64,000 nucleotides of DNA from Saprospiraceae bacterium. GTDB lineage: Bacteria > Bacteroidota > Bacteroidia > Chitinophagales > Saprospiraceae. Under the pieces are notes generated by a model, which was not told the origin of the DNA, did no database searches, and saw only the letters and a program-made list of their open reading frames with translations. This document shows, one piece after another, positions 53,713 to 62,266 of the stretch (positions are counted from its first letter, which is position 1; each line of letters opens with the position of its first letter). The translations under genes and the position numbers were made by a program. The stretch spans positions 91,580 through 155,579 of the forward strand of contig JABAQQ010000039.1 of NCBI GenBank assembly GCA_019187225.1, written 5' to 3'.

Positions 53713-53884
53713 GGTGGACGCGGTGGACGGTGGACGCGGTGGACGGTGGACGCGGTGGACGGTGGACGGTAGACGGTGGACGGTGGACGGTAGACGGTAG
53801 ACGGTAGACGGTAGACGGTGGACGGTGGACAATAAAGTCAATTAACCTTTTTACCGTCCACCGTCCACCGTCTACCGTCTACCC
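53713..53884. repeat. Large GGTGGAC/GGTAGAC heptamer array with 27-bp perfect inverted repeat
   Basis: A 7-bp unit (GGTGGAC, GGTAGAC, or with CGC inserted, CGCGGTGGAC) fills 53712-53830. After a 25-base non-repeat loop, the last 27 bases of the array (53804-53830) recur exactly as their reverse complement at 53856-53882, directly against the upstream gene's stop. A very stable hairpin is predicted. This occupies the whole gap between mce and the HU/SPOR gene. Confidence 0.9.
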
Positions 53885-55021
53885 TTATTTCTTTTTAATC
53901 CAGATTTCCTTTTCGCCCGTCAGGTTTTGCAGCGTTTTTATTTTTTCCTGCACTTCGCTGATCTTTGTGTAGTAAAAGCGGATGCCTACCTGGTAGCCGT
54001 TTTTTTGCAAAAAATATACGTCGAAACCTTCTTCGCTGAGCATCTGTTCAAGGCGGTCGGCGTTGGCTTTTTCGCGAAGCGTAGCGACAACAAGAATACA
54101 CTCGCGGGCGCCCTTGGGTGTTGTTTTCACATTCGATACTTCTTCTCTGGCAGCCTGCGTTCTTTCCGCAACAGCTTCCTCCACTTTTTTATCTAATTTG
54201 GCTTCTTCACTTTCGGCGGCTTTTGTTTCGGGTTCGGTCAGCACCGGTTTTTCGGCTTTTTTAGGCGATTCATTTGTTTTGCCAGAGCCCGGCAGGGGAT
54301 TGGCCGTGCGCTCCGTTTTTTCGGTCTCAGCCTCGGCGAGTTTGTTTTTCTGGTGTTTCCAGAGCCAGTAACCTCCCGATAAAGCACAGAACAACAAAAA
54401 GATACCCAAGGCCGTAGCCCAACCTGCTCCTCCTGAGCGCGAAGCCTGCGGCGTGTAAGGCTCAGGAGTGGGTGGCGGCGATGCAGGTGTTTTGACAGTT
54501 GACGCGGGCGGCGGCGGCGGTGCGGTTGTTGTCCGGATGGTGGAGCCTGCAGCCGGTACGGGTGGAGGCGTTTCCTGATTTTTTTCTACCTCACGGGACC
54601 GCCCGATGGGTGAAAACTGGAGCGGCGGCAGGCCGAACGACTCAGGACTAAAGTTGGTGGTGTCCGGTAAAAACTGTATTTTCTGAACGTAATTTTTATA
54701 CAACCTTCCCACGGACGGCAGAGTGACGATCTCGCGCTGGCTGAGTTGAGCTTGCATTTTTTCAACAAAATCTGCAATGATTTGACGAGACTCTTCGGTG
54801 GAAATACCATGGGTAATGGAGACGTCGTTGACCAAAACCCCGTCGTCAGTTGTGACGTTCTCACTGAAAGTCAATGACTTGGAAGGAGGAGACACGGTTC
54901 CGCCGGCATAGTCGGCAGTAGCGGATACTTTGGTTGCAGTAAAGGTGCCGAAACCGGGGATCGTCAGCGTATCGTGAAGAAAAAGCAATTTTTCGATGTG
55001 GGCAGGTATATCAATTTGCAT
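53885..55021 (-). CDS. Cell-envelope protein with HU-like and SPOR domains
   Basis: The 378-residue product has two N-terminal HU/CCDC81-like modules (about 1-140; LTIPGFGTFTATKVSA ... IVTLPSVGRLYKNY), which may bind DNA or form a filament-like scaffold; a Pro/Thr-rich linker (about 150-200); one membrane helix (ATALGIFLLFCALSGGYWLW, about 205-225); an acidic, Lys/Glu-rich periplasmic stretch; and a C-terminal SPOR domain (300-378: RECILVVATLREKANADRLEQMLSEEGFDVYFLQKNGYQVGIRFYY) that binds denuded peptidoglycan at septa. The family is specific to Bacteroidota and related phyla. It may link nucleoid and divisome; that is inference. Confidence 0.88.
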   Translation of the reverse strand: MQIDIPAHIEKLLFLHDTLTIPGFGTFTATKVSATADYAGGTVSPPSKSLTFSENVTTDDGVLVNDVSITHGISTEESRQIIADFVEKMQAQLSQREIVTLPSVGRLYKNYVQKIQFLPDTTNFSPESFGLPPLQFSPIGRSREVEKNQETPPPVPAAGSTIRTTTAPPPPPASTVKTPASPPPTPEPYTPQASRSGGAGWATALGIFLLFCALSGGYWLWKHQKNKLAEAETEKTERTANPLPGSGKTNESPKKAEKPVLTEPETKAAESEEAKLDKKVEEAVAERTQAAREEVSNVKTTPKGARECILVVATLREKANADRLEQMLSEEGFDVYFLQKNGYQVGIRFYYTKISEVQEKIKTLQNLTGEKEIWIKKK

Positions 55022-55255
55022 GGCTTGGATGGTTGAGCAGGAAAATCGGGTTAAGAGATTATTGAAATCAAACAATTATTCTGCCAAAATATACGCAAAA
55101 GTAGGTCTTTTTATTTCTCCAACCTTTGAAACACAGCACCATAAACGATAAAATCAGCCGGTACAGTATCCCGGTAAAAAAAGCATGGGGAGGGTTTGGT
55201 GTAGAAAAAACAATAAGTGCGTATTTTTGGCACGACTATAAGCAGCCATAAAAAT
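55022..55255. other. Divergent intergenic region
   Basis: 234 bases separate the divergent HU/SPOR and NUDIX genes. Apart from the promoter box at 55222-55229 no gene, hairpin or repeat was recognised. Confidence 0.5.
55222..55229 (+). promoter_or_regulatory. Promoter of the NUDIX gene (TTTG and TATTTTTG boxes)
   Basis: TATTTTTG matches TAnnTTTG; a TTTG at 55195-55198, 23 bases upstream, could be the -33 element. Predicted leader about 22 bases for the ATG at 55256. Confidence 0.45.
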
Positions 55256-55951
55256 ATGAGTGAAGTTGAGAGCTTCTTTAAATCCGCATTCTCTGTTGAC
55301 AATGTTATTTTCGGGTTTGACGGCGGCGATCTGAAAATCCTGCTCATCCAGCGCGGCGCAGCGCCATACAAGGGCAAATGGGCACTTCCAGGCGACCTGG
55401 TTTATCCCAACGAAGACCTGGATACTGCCGCCGAACGGGTACTCGAGCAGCTTACCGGACTTCGGGATGTCTATCTGGAACAGGTACGGGCATTCGGCGC
55501 GGTGGATCGCCACCCCTTGGGCCGGGTGATCACAATCGCCTATTTTTCATTGATCAAGATCAGTGATTATACCGTTACGCCGGCTTCGTTCGCACAATCG
55601 GCCATGTGGCACTCTGTGAACAAAGTAGGAGACCTGGCATTCGATCACAAAGAGATCCTCGACAGTTGCCTGAAACGCTTGAAACGCAAGGTACGCATGG
55701 CGCCCATAGGATTCGAATTGTTGCCGCCCAAATTCACGCTGACGGAGTTGCAGCAATTGTATGAATCCATTCTCGCGCCCCCGAAAGGCATTGACAAGCG
55801 GAATTTCCGCAAAAAAATCCTTTCCACCAACTTGCTGAACGACCTCAACCAGGTGCAGGAAGGCGTGTCGCACCGTCCGGCGAAATTGTATGAATTCGAC
55901 AAGGATAAATACGAACAGCTGGTGGCGGAGGGTTATAGTTTTGATATTTGA
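55256..55951 (+). CDS. NUDIX-winged-helix transcription regulator (NrtR-like)
   Basis: The 231-residue product has an N-terminal NUDIX fold (about 10-145; DNVIFGFDGGDLKILLIQRGAAPYKGKWALPGDLVYPNED) whose NUDIX box is degenerate (GDLVYPNEDLDTAAERVLEQL instead of GX5EX7REUXEE), so it likely senses a nucleotide-sugar or ADP-ribose ligand without hydrolysing it, and a C-terminal winged helix (about 155-231; KFTLTELQQLYESIL ... NFRKKILSTNLLNDL). NrtR-type proteins regulate NAD or sugar-utilisation genes. The adjacent genes give no obvious target. Confidence 0.85.
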   Translation: MSEVESFFKSAFSVDNVIFGFDGGDLKILLIQRGAAPYKGKWALPGDLVYPNEDLDTAAERVLEQLTGLRDVYLEQVRAFGAVDRHPLGRVITIAYFSLIKISDYTVTPASFAQSAMWHSVNKVGDLAFDHKEILDSCLKRLKRKVRMAPIGFELLPPKFTLTELQQLYESILAPPKGIDKRNFRKKILSTNLLNDLNQVQEGVSHRPAKLYEFDKDKYEQLVAEGYSFDI

Positions 55952-55970
55952 TTTTTAAAAAATTTACATC

Positions 55971-57026
55971 GTGAAGCATCTTTTCTTTCTGCTCTTTTTT
56001 GCCTTTTTCTCCGCTCCTTTCGCTTGTAACGCCCAAACTCCCACGCGTTTGATCATTCTTGGCCCCGGCCACGTTGCCTTGCTGCTCGACAGTGCGGACG
56101 CCGCCAAAGCCATTACAACCGACCGCTACGACAAATTCTTTGAACGGGTGACCGCCTCCGAAATGTCTATTCAAATGAAGCAACCGCTCGCCGCAGGTCA
56201 AACCAGTGAAGCCCTGTTGCCTGCATATACGGATTTTTTGAAAGCCGATGTGGAAAGTTTTAGTGCCGGCGATATCGAGTTTATAGAAAAAGTGCTGAAA
56301 AAAATGTTCAAAACTGTCGGTGAAGTCAATGCGAAAATTTTTCCCGACACCATTAAATTGATCGTCACTAAAAGCAAACACTACGGCGCAGGGGTGTGGT
56401 ATACCCGCGACAATTGTATTGTCATCCCCAAAGGCGAATTGGAAGCTAAAAAGACCAATGCCTTTACCAACACAATGTACCATGAGCTCTTTCACATCTA
56501 TTCCCGGCTCAATCCGGCCAAACGCGCCAAACTGTATCACTTGATCGGTTTTGAACACATTGGTTTTGATAAACTGATGCTTCCACCGGCGCTTGCCGAA
56601 CGCATACTGTTCAATCCCGACGGCGTGGATTTTGCGCAAAAGATCGAACTGGCATTGGCCGATAATACAATGATACAGGCAATACCAGTTATTTATGCCA
56701 ATCATGTGGGCGCCAAGGCTGGGCGAAACGAATTCTTCGGTTACCTGGAATTCAACCTGTTTCAAATCCAGCCCAACGGCGAAGGTGCCTGGAAAGTCAT
56801 CACAAAAGAGGACGGCTTCAGCAGTACACTTAAGATCAATGAATTGCCTGATTTCTATCGTCAAATCAAGGACAACACGGGTTACATCATCCACCCCGAC
56901 GAAGTACTGGCCGACAATTTTTCCTTTATTATGGTGGAGAAGAACAGTCCGCAATACACCTCGAAATTTTCGGCAGAAGGGAAAAAACTGCTAAAAGACG
57001 TGGAAGCCATTCTAAAGGAGCGGTAG
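55971..57026 (+). CDS. Secreted HExxH-motif protein, putative zinc peptidase
   Basis: The 351-residue product has a signal peptide (MKHLFFLLFFAFFSAPFACNAQ) and a zinc-peptidase-like motif HELFH at 171-175 preceded by TFTNTMY and followed by a Tyr/Arg-rich helix. No third ligand or family can be fixed. The start codon is GTG at 55971, the only start that gives the signal peptide. Its stop region overlaps, by 15 bases and head to head, the 3' end of the next gene on the other strand. Confidence 0.75.
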   Translation: MKHLFFLLFFAFFSAPFACNAQTPTRLIILGPGHVALLLDSADAAKAITTDRYDKFFERVTASEMSIQMKQPLAAGQTSEALLPAYTDFLKADVESFSAGDIEFIEKVLKKMFKTVGEVNAKIFPDTIKLIVTKSKHYGAGVWYTRDNCIVIPKGELEAKKTNAFTNTMYHELFHIYSRLNPAKRAKLYHLIGFEHIGFDKLMLPPALAERILFNPDGVDFAQKIELALADNTMIQAIPVIYANHVGAKAGRNEFFGYLEFNLFQIQPNGEGAWKVITKEDGFSSTLKINELPDFYRQIKDNTGYIIHPDEVLADNFSFIMVEKNSPQYTSKFSAEGKKLLKDVEAILKER

Positions 57027-58421
57027 ACCGAACAATCCCTTTTGCTTTACCAGCCGCGCCACATTTTCCGGCACCATTTGCTCCCATCCGGATGTTCCTT
57101 TTTGGATCATCTGCAACACTTCTTTGTGGTAAACGCCCAATATGGAAGGGTCAAATCCCTGGATATCAACAACATTCCGGTTTTCCAACAAGTGATCGTA
57201 CAGGAAGTGAATAACCCGGGGAATAGGAAGATTTTGAGCCGTGACGAGGGAAGTGGCGCCGCCACTTCCGAGCGCCGGATACACATAAAAACGGACATTT
57301 CTTGGAAACAACTCTCCGAATGCTCCGAGCAGGTTGTCGGGGTTGGCGTCGCAGGTTTCCTGTAAAATATTCTGGAGTTTGCGGACACCCATAGCAAGAC
57401 CGATATGCTGTATCTTATAGTCGGCGAAATAAGCGATAAGGCGTTGGTGTTGCAGGCAGTTGGAAATGATGACCGTTTGGCCAAGAGCACATAGAATATC
57501 GGCGCGGTCGAGGAAATCGCGCTCGTCGAGGTCGCCGCCAGAACGGAGATTGTCGAGCGTGATCTCGGTGAGGAAGAAGGTCTTGCCCGGGTCCACATCG
57601 GGTTCCGCGCGGAATTGTTCGTAAGCGCAGCGGACCATGTCCTGCTGCACCAGAGTCGGCGGGCGGTAACTGCCCCGGGCGATGAGGATGGATTTTTTAT
57701 AGAGGAATTCGCCGGCGTGCAGGCTGTTGCCGTCGGGGCCGAAGATGGCAACCTCGCTCAGGCCGTTCTTGACGACCCACAGACACACCAGACGATTGTC
57801 CACATTTTGAAAATCGGGACCCTGCAGCCGCACCATATCAATTTTGACCCGCCCCCGCAGATTGTCCATCAACGATTGGAGCAACGTTTCCGGGTCGTGG
57901 TAATAACGAAAGCAGCCATAGATCAGGTTGACGCCGAGGATGCCGACAGCCTGTTGCTGAAGGCGGTTGTCCTGGTCGAGCAACCGGACATGAAGGACGA
58001 GATCGTTGGGTTTGGAGGAAGGGTGCAATTGGAACCGCAGGCCGAGCCATCCGTCACCCTTGATGGTTTTCTGATAATTGATGGCTGCTACTGTATCTGC
58101 AAAAGCGAAAAAATTTTGCTGCGGCCGTTCTTCGCGCAGGCGGCCTTCCATAAGTTGGTATTCATGGTCAAGCATGCGGTAGAGGCGCGGTTCGCAAACG
58201 TAACGGCCTTTGCCTTTGGCCTCCGTACCGTAGATCTCGTCGCTTACCGTCTTGTCATAGGCGCTCATCGTTTTGGCTATCGTGCCTGCCGCCGCACCCA
58301 CCTGGAAAAAATGCCGTGCTACTTCCTGCCCCGCGCCGATCTCGGCAAAGGCGCCATAGATCCGTTCATCGAGATTGATCTCCAATGCTTTTTGTTCCGT
58401 TTCGAGAATGCGGCGCGTCAT
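57012..58421 (-). CDS. Conserved cytosolic protein of unknown function
   Basis: I recognise the sequence style (MTRRILETEQKALEINLDERIYGAFAEIGAGQEVARHFFQVGAAAGTIAKTMSAYDKTVSDEIYG) as a conserved bacterial family, also in cyanobacteria, whose database labels (such as nicotinate-nucleotide adenylyltransferase) are not supported by any motif seen here. The 469 residues contain no signal or membrane helix; notable conserved-looking segments are EIGAGQEV, GAAAGTIAK, YVCEPRLYRMLDHEY, and YPALGSGGATSLVT. The leader on its strand holds repeated TCAATGAC units. Convergent overlap of 15 bases with the preceding gene. Confidence 0.7.
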   Translation of the reverse strand: MTRRILETEQKALEINLDERIYGAFAEIGAGQEVARHFFQVGAAAGTIAKTMSAYDKTVSDEIYGTEAKGKGRYVCEPRLYRMLDHEYQLMEGRLREERPQQNFFAFADTVAAINYQKTIKGDGWLGLRFQLHPSSKPNDLVLHVRLLDQDNRLQQQAVGILGVNLIYGCFRYYHDPETLLQSLMDNLRGRVKIDMVRLQGPDFQNVDNRLVCLWVVKNGLSEVAIFGPDGNSLHAGEFLYKKSILIARGSYRPPTLVQQDMVRCAYEQFRAEPDVDPGKTFFLTEITLDNLRSGGDLDERDFLDRADILCALGQTVIISNCLQHQRLIAYFADYKIQHIGLAMGVRKLQNILQETCDANPDNLLGAFGELFPRNVRFYVYPALGSGGATSLVTAQNLPIPRVIHFLYDHLLENRNVVDIQGFDPSILGVYHKEVLQMIQKGTSGWEQMVPENVARLVKQKGLFGLPLL

Positions 58422-58470
58422 GGTGTTAAGTCATTGAGCATCATTAGAGGTCATTGAACGTCATTAAATA
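58422..58470. repeat. TCAATGAC-type leader repeat
   Basis: On the coding (minus) strand TTAATGACGTTCAATGACC, TAATGATGCTCAATGACTTA: four units of a 7-10 bp TCAATGA/TAATGA motif end five bases before the ATG. Similar words recur at 58541-58572. Confidence 0.7.
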
Positions 58471-58576
58471 TGTTTTTTGCTTGTTTTTCCGGATTTGCAA
58501 AAGTACAAGATGTGTTCCAACTCATGGTTTTACATAATAATGTCCAATGACTTCAATGACCCTTCATGACCTCCAC

Positions 58577-59851
58577 CTACCTCGGCTTATACCCCAACGC
58601 GGCGTAGTACAAAATATACAAATAACACGGCAGCATGCAGATCAGAAATGCCAACTGATGCCCCAAAGATTTATCGAGCAGACCGTAGAGTTGCGGGATC
58701 AGAGCGCCGCCGGCTATGCCCATGACCAGAATTGCCGATCCGATCTGTGTGAATTTGCCCAGGCCATTGATGGCCAGCGGGAAAATGGCCGGCCACATGA
58801 CGGCGTTGGCGAGACCGAGCAGGGCGACACACATCACGGCGGTTGAGCCCGTTGCGACATAGGTCAGCAGCGTCAGCACGATGCCGAGCATGGCCGAATA
58901 TTTCAAAAAATTCTGCTGCGAAACGTATTTGGGGATCAGGGCGATACTCAGCACGTAACCGAGCAGCATGGATGCAAGGGTGAACGTAGTGAAATATTTC
59001 GTTTGGTCGAGGCTGAAACCCAACGACTTGCCGTATATACCGATGACATCGCCCGCCATTACCTCTGCGCCGACATAGACAAATATGGCTACGGCGCCCA
59101 ACACCAAATGTGGAAATTGCCAAACGCTGGTACGTCCCGCAGCCAGGCCCGAAACCGCTCCCTCGGCTGATGATTCGGCAGCCGTGTCAATTTCAGGCAA
59201 AGAAGAGCGGCGGATCATCATGGCCAGGGCCGCCAACACAATGGCCATAATAATGTACGGCATGACAACCCGTCCGGCCAATTGATCGAGCAGGCCCGTT
59301 TTCACCGCTGCATCGGTGGCTTCGTTGATCTGCGCTTCGATGGCGTTGGCATTTTTCAACACGATGCTGCTCAGGATCAAAGGGCTGAGGATTCCGGCAA
59401 CTTTATTGCAAATGCCCATGATGCTGATGCGTTGCGCTGCACTTTCGATGGGGCCGATGATGCTGATGTACGGATTGGAAGCCGTTTGTAACAACGCAAG
59501 TCCCATTCCCTGAACAAAAAGACCGGTGAGGAACAATGGAAATGCCCGCATATTGGCCGCCGGGATGAAAATGAGACAACCTACTGCCATCACCAACAAG
59601 CCAAGTGCCATGCCGTTCTTGAATCCCGTGTTTTTCAAAATCTGCGAAGATGGGATAGCGAGGAAGAAATAACTGATGTAGAAAGCAAAAGTAACAAACA
59701 GCGCCTGCAGGGTATCCAGTTCGCAGGCCAGTTTCAAAAAGGGTATCAGCGTACCGTTGAGCCAGGTGACAAACCCGAAAATAAAAAACAGCAAGCCAAT
59801 GATGCTGATCTGGTACAGGTAGTTGGAGTTGCGGGCAGTAGAATTCTGCAT
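58577..59851 (-). CDS. Sugar MFS transporter (FucP/GluP-like)
   Basis: The 424-residue major facilitator has 12 hydrophobic segments, with the first half FGFVTWLNGTLIPFLKLACELDTLQALFVTFAFYISYFF and GMALGLLVMAVGCLIFIPAA typical of the FucP/GluP/NagP sugar:proton symporter branch, which also contains Bacteroidota N-acetylglucosamine and glucose carriers. The substrate cannot be read. A short palindrome (59920-59935) lies upstream. Confidence 0.9.
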   Translation of the reverse strand: MQNSTARNSNYLYQISIIGLLFFIFGFVTWLNGTLIPFLKLACELDTLQALFVTFAFYISYFFLAIPSSQILKNTGFKNGMALGLLVMAVGCLIFIPAANMRAFPLFLTGLFVQGMGLALLQTASNPYISIIGPIESAAQRISIMGICNKVAGILSPLILSSIVLKNANAIEAQINEATDAAVKTGLLDQLAGRVVMPYIIMAIVLAALAMMIRRSSLPEIDTAAESSAEGAVSGLAAGRTSVWQFPHLVLGAVAIFVYVGAEVMAGDVIGIYGKSLGFSLDQTKYFTTFTLASMLLGYVLSIALIPKYVSQQNFLKYSAMLGIVLTLLTYVATGSTAVMCVALLGLANAVMWPAIFPLAINGLGKFTQIGSAILVMGIAGGALIPQLYGLLDKSLGHQLAFLICMLPCYLYILYYAALGYKPR

Positions 59852-59919
59852 ACTTTTGCGACTTTAGGTGCGAAGGGAATGAATTTTTGAGATGCGCAAA
59901 CATCCAAATAATTTTTGTC

Positions 59920-59935
59920 CTGTGTGCGTACACAG
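59920..59935. promoter_or_regulatory. Small palindrome upstream of the sugar transporter
   Basis: CTGTGTgcgtACACAG is a 6+4+6 inverted repeat about 70 bases before the transporter's ATG. It may be an operator; no regulator can be named. Confidence 0.3.
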
Positions 59936-60085
59936 CCGTAAAAAAGGTTGGGAATAATTGAGACAGATGCAGAAAAGTCTGAACAACGGAAAGGCTGCTG
60001 AACTAACCGACTCTTTTATGGTCTTTTTCAGGAACGTTCTTTGCTGTGCTGCGCATCGCAATGCTGCATAAAATCATTTCAACAC

Positions 60086-60091
60086 AAGGAG
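60086..60091 (+). promoter_or_regulatory. Shine-Dalgarno-like AAGGAG before the nucleotidyltransferase gene
   Basis: AAGGAG precedes the ATG at 60096 by 4 bases. This is the only clear Shine-Dalgarno sequence noticed at a start codon in the window, in contrast to the other genes. Confidence 0.5.
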
Positions 60092-60095
60092 ATCA

Positions 60096-61013
60096 ATGGA
60101 ACAACCTACACTTTTGATTTTGGCCGCCGGCATCGGCAGCCGTTACGGCGGACTAAAACAAGCGGACGGAATGGGGCCTGGCGGCGAGACGATCTTGGAA
60201 TATTCAGTTTTCGATGCGATCCGGGCCGGCTTCGGCAAGGTCGTGTTCGTCATCCGGCGCGACATCGAAGACGCTTTCCGGGAAGTCGTCGGGTGCAAAG
60301 TGGAGCCGCACATTCATACGGAGTATGCCTTCCAGGAAATAACAACGGGACTCGACTGGCTCGCCGAACCGCCTGTCCGCCAAAAGCCGTGGGGTACCGG
60401 CCATGCCATTCTTTCAGCCAGAGATCACATTCGTGAACCCTTTGTCGCCATCAATGCCGACGATTTTTACGGCGCCGACGCTTTTCAGGCCATCGGCCAA
60501 TTCCTCCGCAACGATTGCTCTCCTTCACAATACGGTATGGTGGCTTACCGGTTGAGCAACACGCTCTCGGAAAACGGCGCCGTATCGCGCGGTGTTTGCT
60601 CCGTCAATTCCGGAGGCTTTCTGACCGATGTGGTGGAGCGCACCAAAATCGAGCGTTACCCCGACGGCATCTTTTTTACCGATGAAACGGGCCGCCATTT
60701 TCTGGCCGACGACACGCCGGTATCCATGAATTTCTGGGGTTTCCACCCGGCTGTTTTCGAGGAGATCGAAAGCCAGTTCCGCGATTTCGTTTTGCAAAAC
60801 AAAGACAATCCGAAGGCTGAATTTTACATCCCGAAAGTGGTGAATACCCTCATCGAGGCGGACAAAGTGCGGGTGAAAGTGCTCAGCAGCGACAGCCAAT
60901 GGTACGGCGTAACTTACCCGGAGGACAAGGAGACGGTGCAGGCGGCGTTGACTGAAATGGTTACGGAGAAAATATACCGGAAGAAGTTGTGGGAAAATAA
61001 AATGCTTGTTTAG
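60096..61013 (+). CDS. Sugar-nucleotidyltransferase-like protein
   Basis: The 305-residue GT-A fold nucleotidyltransferase starts LILAAGIGSRYGGLKQADGMGPGGETILEYSVFDAI, with the GxGxRxGGxK phosphate-binding motif and DDFYGADAFQAIGQFL as the metal-binding region. It resembles cytosolic sugar-1-phosphate uridylyl/guanylyltransferases. Substrate sugar unknown. It has a clear Shine-Dalgarno sequence and a hairpin terminator (61035-61080) shared with the convergent metzincin gene. Confidence 0.85.
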   Translation: MEQPTLLILAAGIGSRYGGLKQADGMGPGGETILEYSVFDAIRAGFGKVVFVIRRDIEDAFREVVGCKVEPHIHTEYAFQEITTGLDWLAEPPVRQKPWGTGHAILSARDHIREPFVAINADDFYGADAFQAIGQFLRNDCSPSQYGMVAYRLSNTLSENGAVSRGVCSVNSGGFLTDVVERTKIERYPDGIFFTDETGRHFLADDTPVSMNFWGFHPAVFEEIESQFRDFVLQNKDNPKAEFYIPKVVNTLIEADKVRVKVLSSDSQWYGVTYPEDKETVQAALTEMVTEKIYRKKLWENKMLV

Positions 61014-61034
61014 CCATTTCTAGCCATTTCGGTC

Positions 61035-61080
61035 ATACAGGAAGCGCCAGCCTCATCAGGAGGAACGGCGCTTCCTGTAT
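61035..61080. terminator. Bidirectional hairpin terminator
   Basis: ATACAGGAAGCGCC (61035-61048) pairs perfectly over 14 bases with GGCGCTTCCTGTAT (61067-61080). Lies between two convergent genes. No T run; may act as a stem-loop in either direction. Confidence 0.75.
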
Positions 61081-61099
61081 TTCAGATTTACACCGGGTG

Positions 61100-62266
61100 T
61101 TACAGCGAAATGGTCTTTTGATTAGAGAAAGGACCGGAAAAGTCTAATTTATAGTTTTTACCTCGCATTCTCAGTTGATAGACACCTCTTTTGTTGGTTA
61201 AATGGTAGTATGTATACGTGCCTTCCCTCGCACCCTGTTTTTGTGCAGACTCCACTACCAATCCCCCACTAAGCAATTGGAATTCCAAAATATACTCAGG
61301 CTTTGGCAAGGTGAAATTTATGGTAATTGTTTTTAATCCACCCAGCCCTGAAGGTTCGACAAGAGCCCAATTGATTACCGGTGCACAACAGTCGTCCGGA
61401 TATAAAGTAACAGCCGTACGAATATCGTCCGCACTGAAATCGGACATTAAGAGCGGGTACGTATCTTTGTCGAAGACCGAATTGGGATCGCTTGTTGAGG
61501 TCGTATGCAGGTGCACCAAACCCGTTTGAGAATTATTGCAGTCGTCAATGAAATTTGCACTTTCATTGTGAAGCGGCGCATCAGTATGCATGATACCCAA
61601 TGTATGACCGATTTCGTGTCTGATGATATTGCGTCTGAAAAGCGCAGGGTCCGCCGTTCCATTGATTTGATTATTCCAGTATTCCGAGTTGTTGATTGCG
61701 CAAAATCTGCCGGGATTCCCGTTGGTTGGATAGCAAGCCGCAGCGGGCGCTGTGAGACTATTGAATCCTGATGGATTGGGCAGTTCCGCGTCGCCTTTAT
61801 TGAAAAAACTGATGTCGGCCGCCCCATGAGAAAATACACGGTTAAAAGAAACGCGGCATCTTGAAATGTTTGTCCAGTCTGCGGTAGCGGCTGTAATCGC
61901 TGTTGCCCATGCAGACGTGACCGAGCTTCCGATAAAATAATCTATATTAACCGTGTTACCGATCGAGACTACATTGCTTGACGTTATTACATATTGGCGA
62001 TCCTCTGCGCCGCCTGCAATATTTTCATTGCTTGCTTCTTCCTCCATCCATTGATGCAGTGTATTGAGAGGAAGGATAATGTCTCTTTCGAGGAGGATAT
62101 CCTGATCAACCAATGCGTCCGGGCAGGGATGTAATCCCTGTGAAATTAAAAAGTCAATCTCATTTTGTTCAAGCCTTCTGAGATCGGATGGCTCGTTTGC
62201 CTCTTTACAAGTAAAGAAAGAGAAACAAAGTGCGAGCAGAATGACTGGGTTTTTCAAAAATTTCAT
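61100..62266 (-). CDS. Metzincin metalloprotease lipoprotein (HEIGH family)
   Basis: The 388-residue product has a lipobox (FSFFTC, C20) and a zinc motif of the metzincin clan, HEIGHTLGIMH (H217, E218, H221, H227), with a Met-turn candidate in YPLLMSDFSADD. Residues 91-215 form the N-terminal half of the protease; the C-terminus (about 300-388) is a beta-sandwich-like region (INWALVEPSGLGGLKTITINFTLPKPE ...). It is probably tethered to the outer membrane and cleaves extracellular protein. Its DNA is AT-richer than neighbouring genes. The mature enzyme has paired Cys (C137, C178, C189) possibly forming disulfides. Confidence 0.85.
   Translation of the reverse strand: MKFLKNPVILLALCFSFFTCKEANEPSDLRRLEQNEIDFLISQGLHPCPDALVDQDILLERDIILPLNTLHQWMEEEASNENIAGGAEDRQYVITSSNVVSIGNTVNIDYFIGSSVTSAWATAITAATADWTNISRCRVSFNRVFSHGAADISFFNKGDAELPNPSGFNSLTAPAAACYPTNGNPGRFCAINNSEYWNNQINGTADPALFRRNIIRHEIGHTLGIMHTDAPLHNESANFIDDCNNSQTGLVHLHTTSTSDPNSVFDKDTYPLLMSDFSADDIRTAVTLYPDDCCAPVINWALVEPSGLGGLKTITINFTLPKPEYILEFQLLSGGLVVESAQKQGAREGTYTYYHLTNKRGVYQLRMRGKNYKLDFSGPFSNQKTISL

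Noticed and set aside
53713-53884. CRISPR array
   Set aside because: Repeat period is 7 bp with no spacers of unique sequence; no cas genes.
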